Assembly: GCF_003217515.1 (NCBI RefSeq)
Contig: NZ_QJSX01000004.1
Span: 248,001-312,000, forward strand
Length of the DNA stretch: 64,000 nt
From: Deinococcus yavapaiensis KR-236
Lineage (GTDB): Bacteria > Deinococcota > Deinococci > Deinococcales > Deinococcaceae
Reading direction: 5' to 3'
Below the pieces are notes generated by a model, which was given only the letters and a program-made list of their open reading frames with translations, made no database searches and had not been told where the DNA came from. A program made the position numbers and the translations under genes. Position 1 is the first letter of the stretch. The number at the start of each line of letters is the position of its first letter. This document shows positions 7,581 to 16,554 of this stretch, piece by piece.

Positions 7581-9581
7581 TCATTGTAACGTGACCCCGC
7601 GCGCGCTCAGAATTTCCGAGAGGCTCGCCTCGTCGAGGACCTTCACGCCGATCTCCTGGGCCTTGGCGAGCTTGCCGCCCGCCTCCTCGCCCGCGATCAC
7701 GAACGAGGTCTTCTTCGTGACGTTGCCCGTCACGCGCGCGCCGTGCCGCTCCAGCAGTTCTTGAAGTTCTGGTCTCGGGCGCGAAAGGGTCCCGGTGATC
7801 ACGAAGGTCAGTCCTTCGAGTTCCGTGCCCGCCTTCACGACGGTGGACGTCGTGTTGAGGCCCGCCGCCTCCAAGCGCCCGACAAGCTCGACCATCGACG
7901 GGTCGTGCAGGGCCGTCACGAGGACGTGCGCGACCGTTTCGCCGATGCCGGGAATGTTCGCGATTTGCTCTTCCGACGCGTCCATGATCGCGCGCAAATT
8001 CGCGAAGTTCGCCTCCAAGACACCACCGTTGCGCTCGCCGATCAGCGGGATGCCGAGGGCGACGATAAGGCGGGACAAGGGCTTTTTCTTGCTTTCCTGA
8101 AGTTGCGCGAGGATCTTCGTGGCGTTCTTCTCCCCCATTCGCTCGACTTGCAGCAGCTTCTCGACGGTGAGGTCGTACAAGTCGGCGGCGTTTCGCGCGA
8201 TGCCTTGCGCGAAGAGCGCCTCCACGATCTTCTCGCCCAGGCCGCGCACGTCCATCGCGCCGCGCGACACGAAGTGCTTGAGCCGTTCCACGGCCTGCGC
8301 GGGACACAGCGGATTGGGACACACGACCGCCGCGCCGCCTTCCTCGCGCACGACCTCGTGCCCGCACTCGGGGCAGTGCGCCGGGAACTGGAAAGCCTGG
8401 GCTTCCTCGGGGCGCAGTTCGGGCACCACGCGGATGATCTCGGGAATGATTCCGCCCGACTTGTGCACGACGACCGTGTCGCCGACGCGGATGTCCTTGT
8501 CCCGGATGTAGTCCTCGTTATGCAGCGTCGCGCGCTGCACGACCGTTCCTTCTATAAGGCGCGGCTCGAGGTGCGCCAGCGGATTGAGGCGGCCCGTCCG
8601 CCCGACACTGATGGTGATCGCCTCGACTTTCGTGAAGGCTTCCTCGGCCGGGAACTTGTACGCGATCGCCCACCTCGGAGCGCGTGACGTGAAGCCCGCC
8701 TCGACTTGCAACTGAAAATCGTCGAGTTTCACGACGGTTCCGTCGGCGTCCATCGGAAAGGTCGAGCGCGCGGCCGTCATGTCGTGGTGGTACACGCCCG
8801 CGCCCGCCACCCCCGTCACGTGCCGCGAGTAGGGACTCACCGGGAAGCCGAGAGCCTGAAGTTCGTGCAGCAAGTCCCATTGCGTCCGCGCCTTGAGGTT
8901 GCCGCGCTTGCCGACCGAGTAGAAGTACGCTTCGAGCTTGCGGCTCGCCGTGACGCGCGGGTCCTTTTGACGCAGCGTTCCGGCGGCGGCGTTCCGGGGA
9001 TTTTTGAAGGGCGGCAAGCCCGCCTCGTCCTGCTCGGTGTTGAGGCGCGCGAACTCGGCGCGCGTCAAGAACACTTCGCCGCGCACCTCCAACTCGCCCG
9101 TCACGCCCTCGAGCCTTCTCGGGATGCCCGAAATCGTGAGGACGTTGGCCGTCACGTCCTCACCCACGGCGCCGTTGCCGCGCGTCGCGCCCCACCGCAA
9201 CTCGCCGTCCACGTAGTACAAGTTGATGCTCAGACCGTCGAGCTTCAGTTCGCACGTGTACGTGAACTCGCCGCCACCGCCGAGGGCGCGCGCGAGTTTC
9301 ACCTCGAAGTCGGCGAGATCCTCGTCGCTGAAGGCGTTGTCGAGGCTCGTCATGGGCGTCGGATGGCGAATCGGGGCGAAGGTCGTGTTGGGCGCGCCGC
9401 CCACCCGTTGCGTCGGCGAGTTCGGCACGACGAGGTCGGGATGGGCGGCTTCGAATTCGCGAAGTTCGCGCATGAGCGCGTCGTACTCCGCGTCGCTGAC
9501 TTCTGGATCGTCGAGTTCGTAGTAGCGCTTGTTGTGGTGCTCGATCAATGAGATGAGTTCGTGGTAGCGCGTGGCCGTCAT
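7581..9581 (-). CDS. ligA: NAD-dependent DNA ligase
   Basis: 666 residues, full length. It seals nicks in replication and repair using NAD+. In order: domain Ia (YYELDDPEVSDAEYD, NAD recognition), adenylation domain with Lys113 in KLDG, OB fold, a four-Cys zinc finger about residues 400-425 (CPECG ... CPNPLC), helix-hairpin-helix repeats (GLGEKIVEALF, IPGIGETVA), and a C-terminal BRCT domain from about residue 590. It heads the operon; TAATGT lies six bases before the ATG, implying a leaderless mRNA. Only 18 bases separate it from the next gene. Confidence 0.98.
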   Translation of the reverse strand: MTATRYHELISLIEHHNKRYYELDDPEVSDAEYDALMRELREFEAAHPDLVVPNSPTQRVGGAPNTTFAPIRHPTPMTSLDNAFSDEDLADFEVKLARALGGGGEFTYTCELKLDGLSINLYYVDGELRWGATRGNGAVGEDVTANVLTISGIPRRLEGVTGELEVRGEVFLTRAEFARLNTEQDEAGLPPFKNPRNAAAGTLRQKDPRVTASRKLEAYFYSVGKRGNLKARTQWDLLHELQALGFPVSPYSRHVTGVAGAGVYHHDMTAARSTFPMDADGTVVKLDDFQLQVEAGFTSRAPRWAIAYKFPAEEAFTKVEAITISVGRTGRLNPLAHLEPRLIEGTVVQRATLHNEDYIRDKDIRVGDTVVVHKSGGIIPEIIRVVPELRPEEAQAFQFPAHCPECGHEVVREEGGAAVVCPNPLCPAQAVERLKHFVSRGAMDVRGLGEKIVEALFAQGIARNAADLYDLTVEKLLQVERMGEKNATKILAQLQESKKKPLSRLIVALGIPLIGERNGGVLEANFANLRAIMDASEEQIANIPGIGETVAHVLVTALHDPSMVELVGRLEAAGLNTTSTVVKAGTELEGLTFVITGTLSRPRPELQELLERHGARVTGNVTKKTSFVIAGEEAGGKLAKAQEIGVKVLDEASLSEILSARGVTLQ

Positions 9582-9587
9582 GCGCTC

Positions 9588-9593
9588 ACATTA
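9588..9593 (-). promoter_or_regulatory. -10 box of the ligA operon (leaderless type)
   Basis: TAATGT on the minus strand, six bases before the ligA ATG. No clear -35 element is visible upstream. Confidence 0.55.
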
Positions 9594-9607
9594 CCAGGCG
9601 CTTCCCT

Positions 9608-11071
9608 TCAGGTCGGTACGTGGAGACGCTCAAGGTCCCTTCGCGTTCGGTAGAGAGCGAACTCGGCGGCGGCGGGCAACGCCGCGACCGCGTCGCCTCG
9701 GGGCCGCAAAGCGTCCATCGCCTCCTCCAAGCTGGCGTACAGCCCGGCGGCGGGCATCGCGAGAATCGCCGCGCCGTGCGCCGCGCCCGGCTCGTGCGAC
9801 GGTCGCCGCACCGCTTTGTCGAGCGCTCCGGAGACGAGGCCGAGCCACAAGTCGCTTCGCGCGCCGCCGCCCGTGGCGAGCAGGGTCTCGACGTGCGACA
9901 AAGGCCGCATGACGTCGAAGGCGTCCGCGAGGCTGAACGCGACGCCTTCCAGCACCGCCCGAGTGAGGTGACCGCGCTCGTGCGCGAGGCTCAGCCCGCT
10001 CCACGAGCCTCGCAACGCCGGATCCATCCACGGGCTTCGCTCGCCCGCCAAGTACGGCAGGAACGTCACGCCCTGTGAAGAGCCTACGCCGCGCGCTTCT
10101 TCCAGCAAGGTCTCCAAGCTCGCTTCGGGCGCGATCTTGTCCTTGAGCCACTGCAAGGCGCCCGCCGCGCTGAGGGTCACGCCGAGCAGGTGGTAGCCGC
10201 CGTCCGCGTGTGCGAACAGGTGCACGCGCCCCTCGGGGTCGGGCGTCGCGTCGGAGAGCGGCGCGAAGATCACGCCGCTCGTGCCGAGGCTGACGCTGCC
10301 GACGTCTCGCCGCGAGGACGTGAGTCCCAACCCGACGCCCGCCGCCGCGTTGTCACCGCCGCCCGCTACGACGAGCAAGCCGCGAGGCAACCCGCAAGCT
10401 TGCGCCACCGCGTCCGACAGCGTCCCGACAACTTCATGCGACGCGATCACGTCCGGAAAGAGCGAGGCGTCGAGGTCGAGCGCCGAGAGGACGTCTCGGT
10501 CCCACGACTTGCTCGCGAGGTGCAAGGCGCCCACCCCGGAGGCGTCGCTCGGTTCCGTACGCTTTTGCCCGGTCAGCACGAAGCCGAGGTAGTCTTTCGG
10601 CAGCAGGGCGCAGCGCAAGCGAGCGAACGCTTGAGGCTCCTCGTCGCGAAGCCACAGAATCTTCGGAAGCTGGAAGCCCGCCACGGCGCGGTTGCCGGTG
10701 CGGGCCACGAGCTCGGCCCTCGAAACGCGCGCCTCGATCGCCTCGACTTGCGCGCCCGTTCGCGCGTCGTTCCATAGCATCGCGGGGCGGATGACGTCGC
10801 CGCCGCCGTCGAGCGGAACGAGGCCGTGCATCTGCCCGGAGAGACCCAGGGCGAGCGGGACGCGGCCGTCCAAGTTCGACGCGACGTCACGCAGGGCCTC
10901 GGTCGCTCCGCGCACCCAGTCCGACGGGTCTTGCTGCGTCCACCCCGGGCGCGGCGTGTGCAGCGGATAGCTTCTCGTCGCCTCGGCGATCACCTCGCCG
11001 CGCCTCGTCAAGGCGACGACCTTCACGCCGCTCGTGCCGACGTCCACGCCCAGCGTGACGCCTTCGGTCAC
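9608..11071 (-). CDS. xylB: Xylulokinase
   Basis: 487 residues, FGGY carbohydrate-kinase family. It phosphorylates D-xylulose to xylulose 5-phosphate for the pentose phosphate pathway. The N-terminal phosphate loop GVDVGTSGVKVVAL, the substrate block GLSGQMHGLV with AMLWNDART, and the C-terminal LATGGGARSDLWLGLVSG with DAFDVMR fit XylB. The GTG start at 11071 overlaps the xylA stop as GTGA. It is the last gene of the operon; ligA begins 27 bases downstream on the same strand with its own -10 box, and no terminator is seen between them. Confidence 0.96.
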   Translation of the reverse strand: MTEGVTLGVDVGTSGVKVVALTRRGEVIAEATRSYPLHTPRPGWTQQDPSDWVRGATEALRDVASNLDGRVPLALGLSGQMHGLVPLDGGGDVIRPAMLWNDARTGAQVEAIEARVSRAELVARTGNRAVAGFQLPKILWLRDEEPQAFARLRCALLPKDYLGFVLTGQKRTEPSDASGVGALHLASKSWDRDVLSALDLDASLFPDVIASHEVVGTLSDAVAQACGLPRGLLVVAGGGDNAAAGVGLGLTSSRRDVGSVSLGTSGVIFAPLSDATPDPEGRVHLFAHADGGYHLLGVTLSAAGALQWLKDKIAPEASLETLLEEARGVGSSQGVTFLPYLAGERSPWMDPALRGSWSGLSLAHERGHLTRAVLEGVAFSLADAFDVMRPLSHVETLLATGGGARSDLWLGLVSGALDKAVRRPSHEPGAAHGAAILAMPAAGLYASLEEAMDALRPRGDAVAALPAAAEFALYRTRRDLERLHVPT

Positions 11072-12279
11072 AGGGTCGCCTCCGCCTCGCTCGCCGACGA
11101 GGAACGAGCGGGTTCGCGCACGCCCAGCAGGAGATCCGTGACGAGTTGATCGAGGTGCTCCAAGCCCGGCCCGCGCCGCCCGAGTTCTCCACGGTCGAAG
11201 GCGCGGCTCTTCAAAGCTTCGGCCTTGTCGCGAGAGTAGCCCTTCGAGAGGCCTTCGAGTTCGGCGTCACGAACACGGTACGCTTCGATCGCCGCTTGAA
11301 TTTCGGCGTCCTCGCGAAATTGCCGCACCTTCTCCTTCAAGACGAGGTAGGTGCGCATACAGCCGCGCGCGAAGGCCCACACGCCCGCCTCGTCCTCGGT
11401 GCGCAGCGCGTGCGCGTCGAAGTGCCGAGGGCCGTCGTAGCCGCTCGTCTCCAGCAAGTACACCGTGAAGAAGGCACTTTTGAGGTTCTCCGCGCCGAAC
11501 CGCAAGTCCTGATCGAAGCGTCCCATCTTCTGGTCGTTGAGGTCCACGTGGAACAGCTTGCCCGCGTCGATGGCCTGCGCGATCGCGTGCGGAAACGACA
11601 AGCCCGCCATCGTCTCGTGCGCGAACTCGGGATTCACGCCGAACATCTGGGGTTTGTCGAGCGTCGCGATGAATCCCAGGGCGCTGCCGACCGTGGGCAA
11701 GAAGATGTCGCCGCGCGGTTCGTTCGGCTTGGGTTCCAGCGCGAACTTGTACCCGTAGCCTTGGTCCTCGCTGTACTCGGCGAGGAAGTTCAAGCTGTCG
11801 CGAAACCACGACATCGCGTCGAGAAGCTTGCCGCCCGCGTCGACTTCCGTGCCTTCGCGGCCACCCCAAAAGACGTACGTCTTCGCGCCGAACTCCGCGC
11901 CGAGGTCCATGGCGCGCATGGTCTTTTGCAAGGCGTAGGCGCGCACGCGCGCGTCGGCGGACGTGAACGCGCCGTCTTTGAAGGCGGGGTCCGTGAAGAG
12001 GTTGGTGGTCGCCATCGGGACGCACAAACCCGTTTCTTGGAGCGCGCGACGAAAGCCCTCGACGATGGCGTCGCGTTCCGACGCGCTCGCGTCGATCGGC
12101 ACGAGGTCGTTGTCGTGGAAGTTCACGCCCCACGCGCCGAGTTCGGCGAGCTTCGACAAGATGGCGGCAGGGTCGATCGCCGTACGTGTCGGCTCGCCGA
12201 ACGGGTCGCGCCCGACGTTGCCGACCGTCCACAAGCCGAACGTGAACTTGTCGGCGGGCGTGGCTTGAAATGAGCTCAC
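11068..12279 (-). CDS. xylA: Xylose isomerase
   Basis: 403 residues. It converts D-xylose to D-xylulose using two divalent metals. The start FGLWTVGNVGRDPFGEP, the catalytic-His region VNFHDNDLVPID, YVFWGGREGTEVD, ALEPKPNEPRGD with metal ligands, and HVDLNDQKMGRFDQDL match class I isomerases of the actinobacterial type. The start is GTG at 12279 with GGAGG upstream, overlapping the stop of the oxidoreductase gene as GTGA. Its place before xylB makes a complete xylose-to-xylulose-5-phosphate route. Confidence 0.97.
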   Translation of the reverse strand: MSSFQATPADKFTFGLWTVGNVGRDPFGEPTRTAIDPAAILSKLAELGAWGVNFHDNDLVPIDASASERDAIVEGFRRALQETGLCVPMATTNLFTDPAFKDGAFTSADARVRAYALQKTMRAMDLGAEFGAKTYVFWGGREGTEVDAGGKLLDAMSWFRDSLNFLAEYSEDQGYGYKFALEPKPNEPRGDIFLPTVGSALGFIATLDKPQMFGVNPEFAHETMAGLSFPHAIAQAIDAGKLFHVDLNDQKMGRFDQDLRFGAENLKSAFFTVYLLETSGYDGPRHFDAHALRTEDEAGVWAFARGCMRTYLVLKEKVRQFREDAEIQAAIEAYRVRDAELEGLSKGYSRDKAEALKSRAFDRGELGRRGPGLEHLDQLVTDLLLGVREPARSSSASEAEATL

Positions 12280-13445
12280 GGGGTCACCTCCGGGGCAAGG
12301 GCCGAAAAGGGCGTCCACTTTTCCGAGCTTTGCCCGCTTCGCACGGCCGTCTCGATGAACGCCACGCCGCGCGCGCCGTCGTGGACGGTCGGAAAGTCGG
12401 CGATGAGAGAATCGGGCGCGCGTCCCTCGTCGCCCGCGCGAATCGCCTCGGCGGCGCCGACGTACAAGTTCGCGAACGCCTCGATGAAGGCCTCGGGGTG
12501 CCCGGTCGGAAGGCGCGTCGCGGCTTTCGCGGCCGAACCGAGGTAGGCGTTGCCGCGCGTCAGGACTTGCCGCGGGGCGTCGAGGGAATCCAAGACGAGG
12601 TAGTTCGGGTCCTCCTGATGCCACGTCAAGGTGCCCTCGGTGCCGTACACGCGGATGCGCAGATCGTTCTCGCCGCCGACCTCGATTTGAGAGCACCACA
12701 AGATGCCCTTCGCGCCGCCTTTGAAGCGCAGCAGCATGTTCGCGTCGTCGTCGAGACGCCGTCCCGGCACGAAGGCCGTGACGTCCGCGCAAATGGCATC
12801 GAGTTCGAGATTCGTGATCGTCGCCACGAGATTCTCGGCGTGAGAGCCGATGTCACCGATGGCGCCCGCGACGCCGCTGCGCGCCGGATCGGTGCGCCAA
12901 TCCGCCTGCTTGTTCTCGACGTGACGCGCCAACCAGCCTTGGTTGTACTCCACGACGACCTTGCGAATCTCGCCGATCTTGCCCGCCCGCACGAGGTCGC
13001 GCGCTTCGCGCACCATCGGGTAGCCGGTGTAGTTGTACGTCACGGCGAACACGACGCCCGTCCGCTCGACGACGCCCACGAGGTCGCGCGCCTGCTCGAG
13101 CGTGTGCACGAGGGGCTTGTCGCACACGACGTGAATGCCCGCCTCGGCGAACGCCTTGGCGACTTCGTAGTGAACGTGGTTCGGCGTCACGATCGACACG
13201 AAGTCGATGCGCTCGTCCTTGGGGCGCGCGAGTTCGCCCGCCAACATGTCTTGCCAAGAGCCGTAGGTACGGTCGCCCGAAAGGCCGAGTTCCCGGCCCG
13301 ACGCGACGGCCTTCTCGGGCGTGCTCGACAACGCGCCCGCGACGAAATCGATTTGTCCGTCGAGGGCGGCCGCCTTGCGGTGCACTCCGCCGATGAACGC
13401 GCCTTGCCCGCCGCCCACCATGCCCATGCGAAGCTTGCGGGTCAT
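12276..13445 (-). CDS. Gfo/Idh/MocA-family NAD(P)-dependent oxidoreductase
   Basis: 389 residues. The N-terminal Rossmann domain has GMVGGGQGAFIGGVHR, and the family signature CDKPLVHTLEQARDL carries the catalytic-region lysine near residue 105. Members oxidise or reduce sugars and cyclitols. The ATG at 13445 overlaps the stop of the upstream isomerase gene as ATGA and its own stop overlaps xylA. In a pentose operon it may act on xylose or a related sugar, for example a side route with the TIM-barrel protein, but the substrate cannot be inferred from sequence. Confidence 0.93.
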   Translation of the reverse strand: MTRKLRMGMVGGGQGAFIGGVHRKAAALDGQIDFVAGALSSTPEKAVASGRELGLSGDRTYGSWQDMLAGELARPKDERIDFVSIVTPNHVHYEVAKAFAEAGIHVVCDKPLVHTLEQARDLVGVVERTGVVFAVTYNYTGYPMVREARDLVRAGKIGEIRKVVVEYNQGWLARHVENKQADWRTDPARSGVAGAIGDIGSHAENLVATITNLELDAICADVTAFVPGRRLDDDANMLLRFKGGAKGILWCSQIEVGGENDLRIRVYGTEGTLTWHQEDPNYLVLDSLDAPRQVLTRGNAYLGSAAKAATRLPTGHPEAFIEAFANLYVGAAEAIRAGDEGRAPDSLIADFPTVHDGARGVAFIETAVRSGQSSEKWTPFSALAPEVTP

Positions 13446-14464
13446 GATTCCGCCTTCGGCTGTTCGCTGCGCGAGAAGGCCGCGTCGAACGCTCCTTGCG
13501 CGGGCGCGAAGTCGAGGCGCCTCACGAACGCGGCGCTTTCCGCCGCGCCGTGGAATCGGTCCATGCGCGAGTCTTCCCATTCCACGCTGAGCGGCCCTTG
13601 GTAGCCGATGTCGTTGAGGGCCACGATGACTTCCTCGAAGTTCACGTCGCCGCGTCCCACCGAGCGGAAGTCCCAAAAGCGCCGCGCGTCTCCGAACGAC
13701 GTGTGACCGCCGAACACGCCGACGGTGCCGTCGCCGTGACCCCACCACGCGTCTTTCATGTGCGCGTGGAAGATGCGGTCCGAGAACACGCGGATGAACT
13801 TCACGTAGTCCACGCCTTGATAGCCAAGGTGGCTCGGGTCGTAGTTGAAGCCGAAGCGCGGGTGGAATTTCACGGCTTGAAGCGCGCGCTGACTCGAGGC
13901 GATGTCGAAGGCGATCTCGGTCGGGTGAACTTCCAAACCGAAATTCACGCCCTGCTCGTCGAACACGTCGAGAATCGGCAGCCAACGCCGCGCGAAGTCG
14001 TCGAAGCCGCGCTGCCAATACTCTTGCGACGTAGGCGGAAATTGATACAAGGCGTGCCACACGCTGGAGCCCGTGAAGCCGTTGACGACTTTCACGCCGA
14101 GCTTGGCGGCGGCGCGTCCCGTGTTCGAGACTTCCTGCGCGGCGCGTTGACGCACGCCTTCGGGCTCGCCGTCGCCCCAGACGTGCGACGGCACGATGTC
14201 ACGGTGGCGCTCGTCGATGAGATCGCACACCGCCTGCCCGACGAGGTGCGTGGAGATCGCGAAGAGTTGCAGTTCGTGGTCGGCGAGCAGCTCACGGCGC
14301 TGCTTGACGTAGTCGTCGTCTTCCAAGGCGCGCGTCACGTCGAAGTGATCGCCCCAGCACGCGAGTTCCAGCCCGTCGTACCCCATCTTCTTCGCGAGCG
14401 GGGCGAGCTCGGCGAGGGGAAGGTCGGCCCACTGGCCGGTAAAGAGAGTGATCGGTCGAGGCAT
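13442..14464 (-). CDS. Xylose isomerase-like TIM-barrel sugar isomerase/epimerase
   Basis: 340 residues. AP-endonuclease-2/xylose isomerase-like TIM barrel with the metal-site motifs NFGLEVHPTEIAFD, FNYDPSHLGYQGVD, IFHAHMKDAWW and LSVEWEDSRMDR, in which Glu, Asp, His and Glu provide the metal ligands. The start has AAGGAG upstream. It follows the binding-protein gene after a strong hairpin and overlaps the Gfo/Idh gene by four bases; these two families are often paired in sugar or inositol catabolism. The substrate is unknown. Confidence 0.92.
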   Translation of the reverse strand: MPRPITLFTGQWADLPLAELAPLAKKMGYDGLELACWGDHFDVTRALEDDDYVKQRRELLADHELQLFAISTHLVGQAVCDLIDERHRDIVPSHVWGDGEPEGVRQRAAQEVSNTGRAAAKLGVKVVNGFTGSSVWHALYQFPPTSQEYWQRGFDDFARRWLPILDVFDEQGVNFGLEVHPTEIAFDIASSQRALQAVKFHPRFGFNYDPSHLGYQGVDYVKFIRVFSDRIFHAHMKDAWWGHGDGTVGVFGGHTSFGDARRFWDFRSVGRGDVNFEEVIVALNDIGYQGPLSVEWEDSRMDRFHGAAESAAFVRRLDFAPAQGAFDAAFSRSEQPKAES

Positions 14465-14476
14465 TGCGCTCCTTCT

Positions 14477-14501
14477 CCCCTCTCCCGAAGCGGGAGAGGG
14501 G
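14477..14501 (-). terminator. Intra-operon hairpin downstream of the binding-protein gene
   Basis: Perfect 11-base stem CCCCTCTCCCG / CGGGAGAGGGG with a three-base loop, 19 bases after the stop of the binding protein and 13 bases before the next ATG. There is no T-run, so it is more likely an mRNA-stabilising or partial attenuation hairpin than a full terminator. It belongs to the same family as the hairpins at 2677 and 32450. Confidence 0.65.
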
Positions 14502-14519
14502 GGCGGGGGGTGGAGATCT

Positions 14520-15479
14520 TCAGAACGGCGAGTTCGGGTAGTAGAACTGCTTGGCGTTCGCCTTCGTGACGAGGACGGACGGAATGATGGTGCTGGCGGG
14601 CATCTTCTGGCCCTTGGAGCGCGCGGCGGTCGCCAGACGCATCGCGTCGGCGATCATGGCGGGCGGATACGTGACGTCGGCGGGAATCATCTTGTCGCCG
14701 TCCATGACGCGCTTGATCATGTCCTTCATGCCCGCGCCGCCGAGGACGAATTTGATGTCGGTGCGCTTGGCTTGCTGGATGGCCTTGAGAACGCCGACGG
14801 CCATGTCGTCGTCGGACGCCCACACCGCGTCGATCTTCGGGTAGCGCGTCAGGTAGTCCTGCATGACCTTGAAGGCGTCGTCGCGGTTCCAGTTGCCGAA
14901 CTTCTTGTCGAGGATCTTGACGTTCGGGTACTGCGTTTTCATGGCCGCTTCGAACGAGTCGACACGCTGATTGTCGATGACGGTCGGCAGACCGCGCAAA
15001 ATCACGACGTTGCCCTTGCCGCCCATCTGCTTGCCCATGAACTGCGCGGCGACCTTGCCGAAGCCGGGATTGTCGCCCGCGACGTAGGCGTCTTGCGCGG
15101 AGGTGTCGGTGAGGCCGCGGTCCACGACGACCGTATAGACGCCTTGCTTCTTGAGGTTCGCGACGGGCCGCGTGAGGGGCGCGCTCTCGAAGGGCAGGAT
15201 GACGAGGGTGTTGATCTTGTTGACGGTGTAGAGGTCCTGGATTTGGTTCGCTTGCTCGCTGGGGCTGTTCGCGGTCTTGATGATGAAGCGGGCGTTCGGG
15301 TACTTCTTGGCGAGATCCTTGGCGGCTTCGTTGGCGTGGTACACGACCCCGCCCGTCCAGCCGTGCGTCGCGGACGGAATGGACACGCCGATGACGAGCG
15401 GCGTCGATTGTCCGGCGGCCGTCATGCCGAGGGTGATGGCCGCGAGGGCCGCCATGCCGATGGAGAATTGCTTGCTCAT
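14520..15479 (-). CDS. Sugar ABC transporter substrate-binding protein (RbsB/XylF family)
   Basis: 319 residues from the ATG at 15479, which has AGGAGG upstream. An N-terminal signal peptide (FSIGMAALAAITLGMTAAGQS) precedes a periplasmic-binding-protein type I fold: VIGVSIPSATHGW, a hinge near NTLVILPFESAPL, GDNPGFGKVAAQFM and AVWASDDDMAVGVL. It should deliver a pentose or related sugar to the permease. Proximity to xylA and xylB suggests xylose; ribose or inositol cannot be excluded. Confidence 0.93.
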   Translation of the reverse strand: MSKQFSIGMAALAAITLGMTAAGQSTPLVIGVSIPSATHGWTGGVVYHANEAAKDLAKKYPNARFIIKTANSPSEQANQIQDLYTVNKINTLVILPFESAPLTRPVANLKKQGVYTVVVDRGLTDTSAQDAYVAGDNPGFGKVAAQFMGKQMGGKGNVVILRGLPTVIDNQRVDSFEAAMKTQYPNVKILDKKFGNWNRDDAFKVMQDYLTRYPKIDAVWASDDDMAVGVLKAIQQAKRTDIKFVLGGAGMKDMIKRVMDGDKMIPADVTYPPAMIADAMRLATAARSKGQKMPASTIIPSVLVTKANAKQFYYPNSPF

Positions 15480-15549
15480 GTTGCCTCCTGAATGTGGAGT
15501 GAGTCGAACGTCCGAACACCGCGCCGTCTGTGCCAACTCGAGGAAGGAG

Positions 15550-16554
15550 TCAAGTTCGCCGACCGCGTTGCAAGAAGGCGACGATGATGATGACGACGCC
15601 TTGCACGGCCGCGTTGAGGTACACGCTGAAGAGGTTGGTGAGGTTGAGGACGTTTTCGATCGTGACGAGCAAAATCGCCCCGACGACCGTGCCCCAGATG
15701 CGTCCCGAGCCGCCCTTGAGCGCCGTTCCGCCGATAATGACGGCCGCGATCGCTTCGAGTTCCCACAGCAAACCCGTGGAGGGCGAGGCCGATCCGAGGC
15801 GCGGCACGTACAGAATCGTGGCGATGGCGACGCACACGCCGAGCAGGACGTACGTGAGGATCTTGATGCGCGTGACGTCGATGGCGGCGTAGCGCGCGAC
15901 CTGCTCGTTGGAACCGATGGCTTGGACGTAGCGGCCGTACCTCGTGCGGTTGAGAAGCAAGCCGCCGAGCAAGGCGACGAGCGCGAACACGAGAATCGGG
16001 ATGGGCACGCCGAGGACCGAGCCGTAGTAAACCGGGCTGTACTTCTCGGAAAGAGTGTCGTTCAAGCTGATGGCGCCGCCGTTGGAGAGGTAGGTGAGGA
16101 CCGAGCGGAACAACCCTAGCGTGCCGAGGGTGACGATGAAGGGCTCGATGCGCCCGCGCGCGATGAGGGTGCCGTGCGCGAGTCCCGCGAGCGCCCCGAT
16201 GGCGAGCGCGATCAGCATTCCGACGAGGATGGTGGACGTGCCCGACCCGAGCGTGGGAATGAGGGAATTCATGATGAGGATCATCGACCCGGCGGTGAGC
16301 GCGGCGAGCGAGCCCACGGAGAGGTCGATGCCGCCCGAGACGATCACGAAGGTCATGCCGACGGCGATGATGCCCGTGAAGGCGGCCCGCGTCAGAACGT
16401 TGGAGACGTTCGAGATGCTGGCGAAGTCCGAGTTGAGCGACGTCGCGAGGATCGCGAGCAGGATCAGGCCGAGCAGCGGCCCGAGCGCGCCGATGCGCGC
16501 CAAGATGTTGGGCCTCTTGGCGGGCCGAACGGCTTCAGAGGTGGGAGTGGACAT
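15550..16554 (-). CDS. Sugar ABC transporter permease (RbsC/XylH family)
   Basis: 334 residues, about nine or ten hydrophobic segments. The family hallmarks are GMTFVIVSGGIDLSVGSL near residue 65 and SNEQVARYAAIDVTRIK near residue 225, followed by the GGTALKGGSGRIWGTVVGA block. It forms the inner-membrane channel, probably as a homodimer, with the twin ATPase encoded upstream; the reading frames overlap by 20 bases, so expression is coupled. The substrate is assumed to be the pentose handled by the operon. Confidence 0.94.
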   Translation of the reverse strand: MSTPTSEAVRPAKRPNILARIGALGPLLGLILLAILATSLNSDFASISNVSNVLTRAAFTGIIAVGMTFVIVSGGIDLSVGSLAALTAGSMILIMNSLIPTLGSGTSTILVGMLIALAIGALAGLAHGTLIARGRIEPFIVTLGTLGLFRSVLTYLSNGGAISLNDTLSEKYSPVYYGSVLGVPIPILVFALVALLGGLLLNRTRYGRYVQAIGSNEQVARYAAIDVTRIKILTYVLLGVCVAIATILYVPRLGSASPSTGLLWELEAIAAVIIGGTALKGGSGRIWGTVVGAILLVTIENVLNLTNLFSVYLNAAVQGVVIIIVAFLQRGRRT

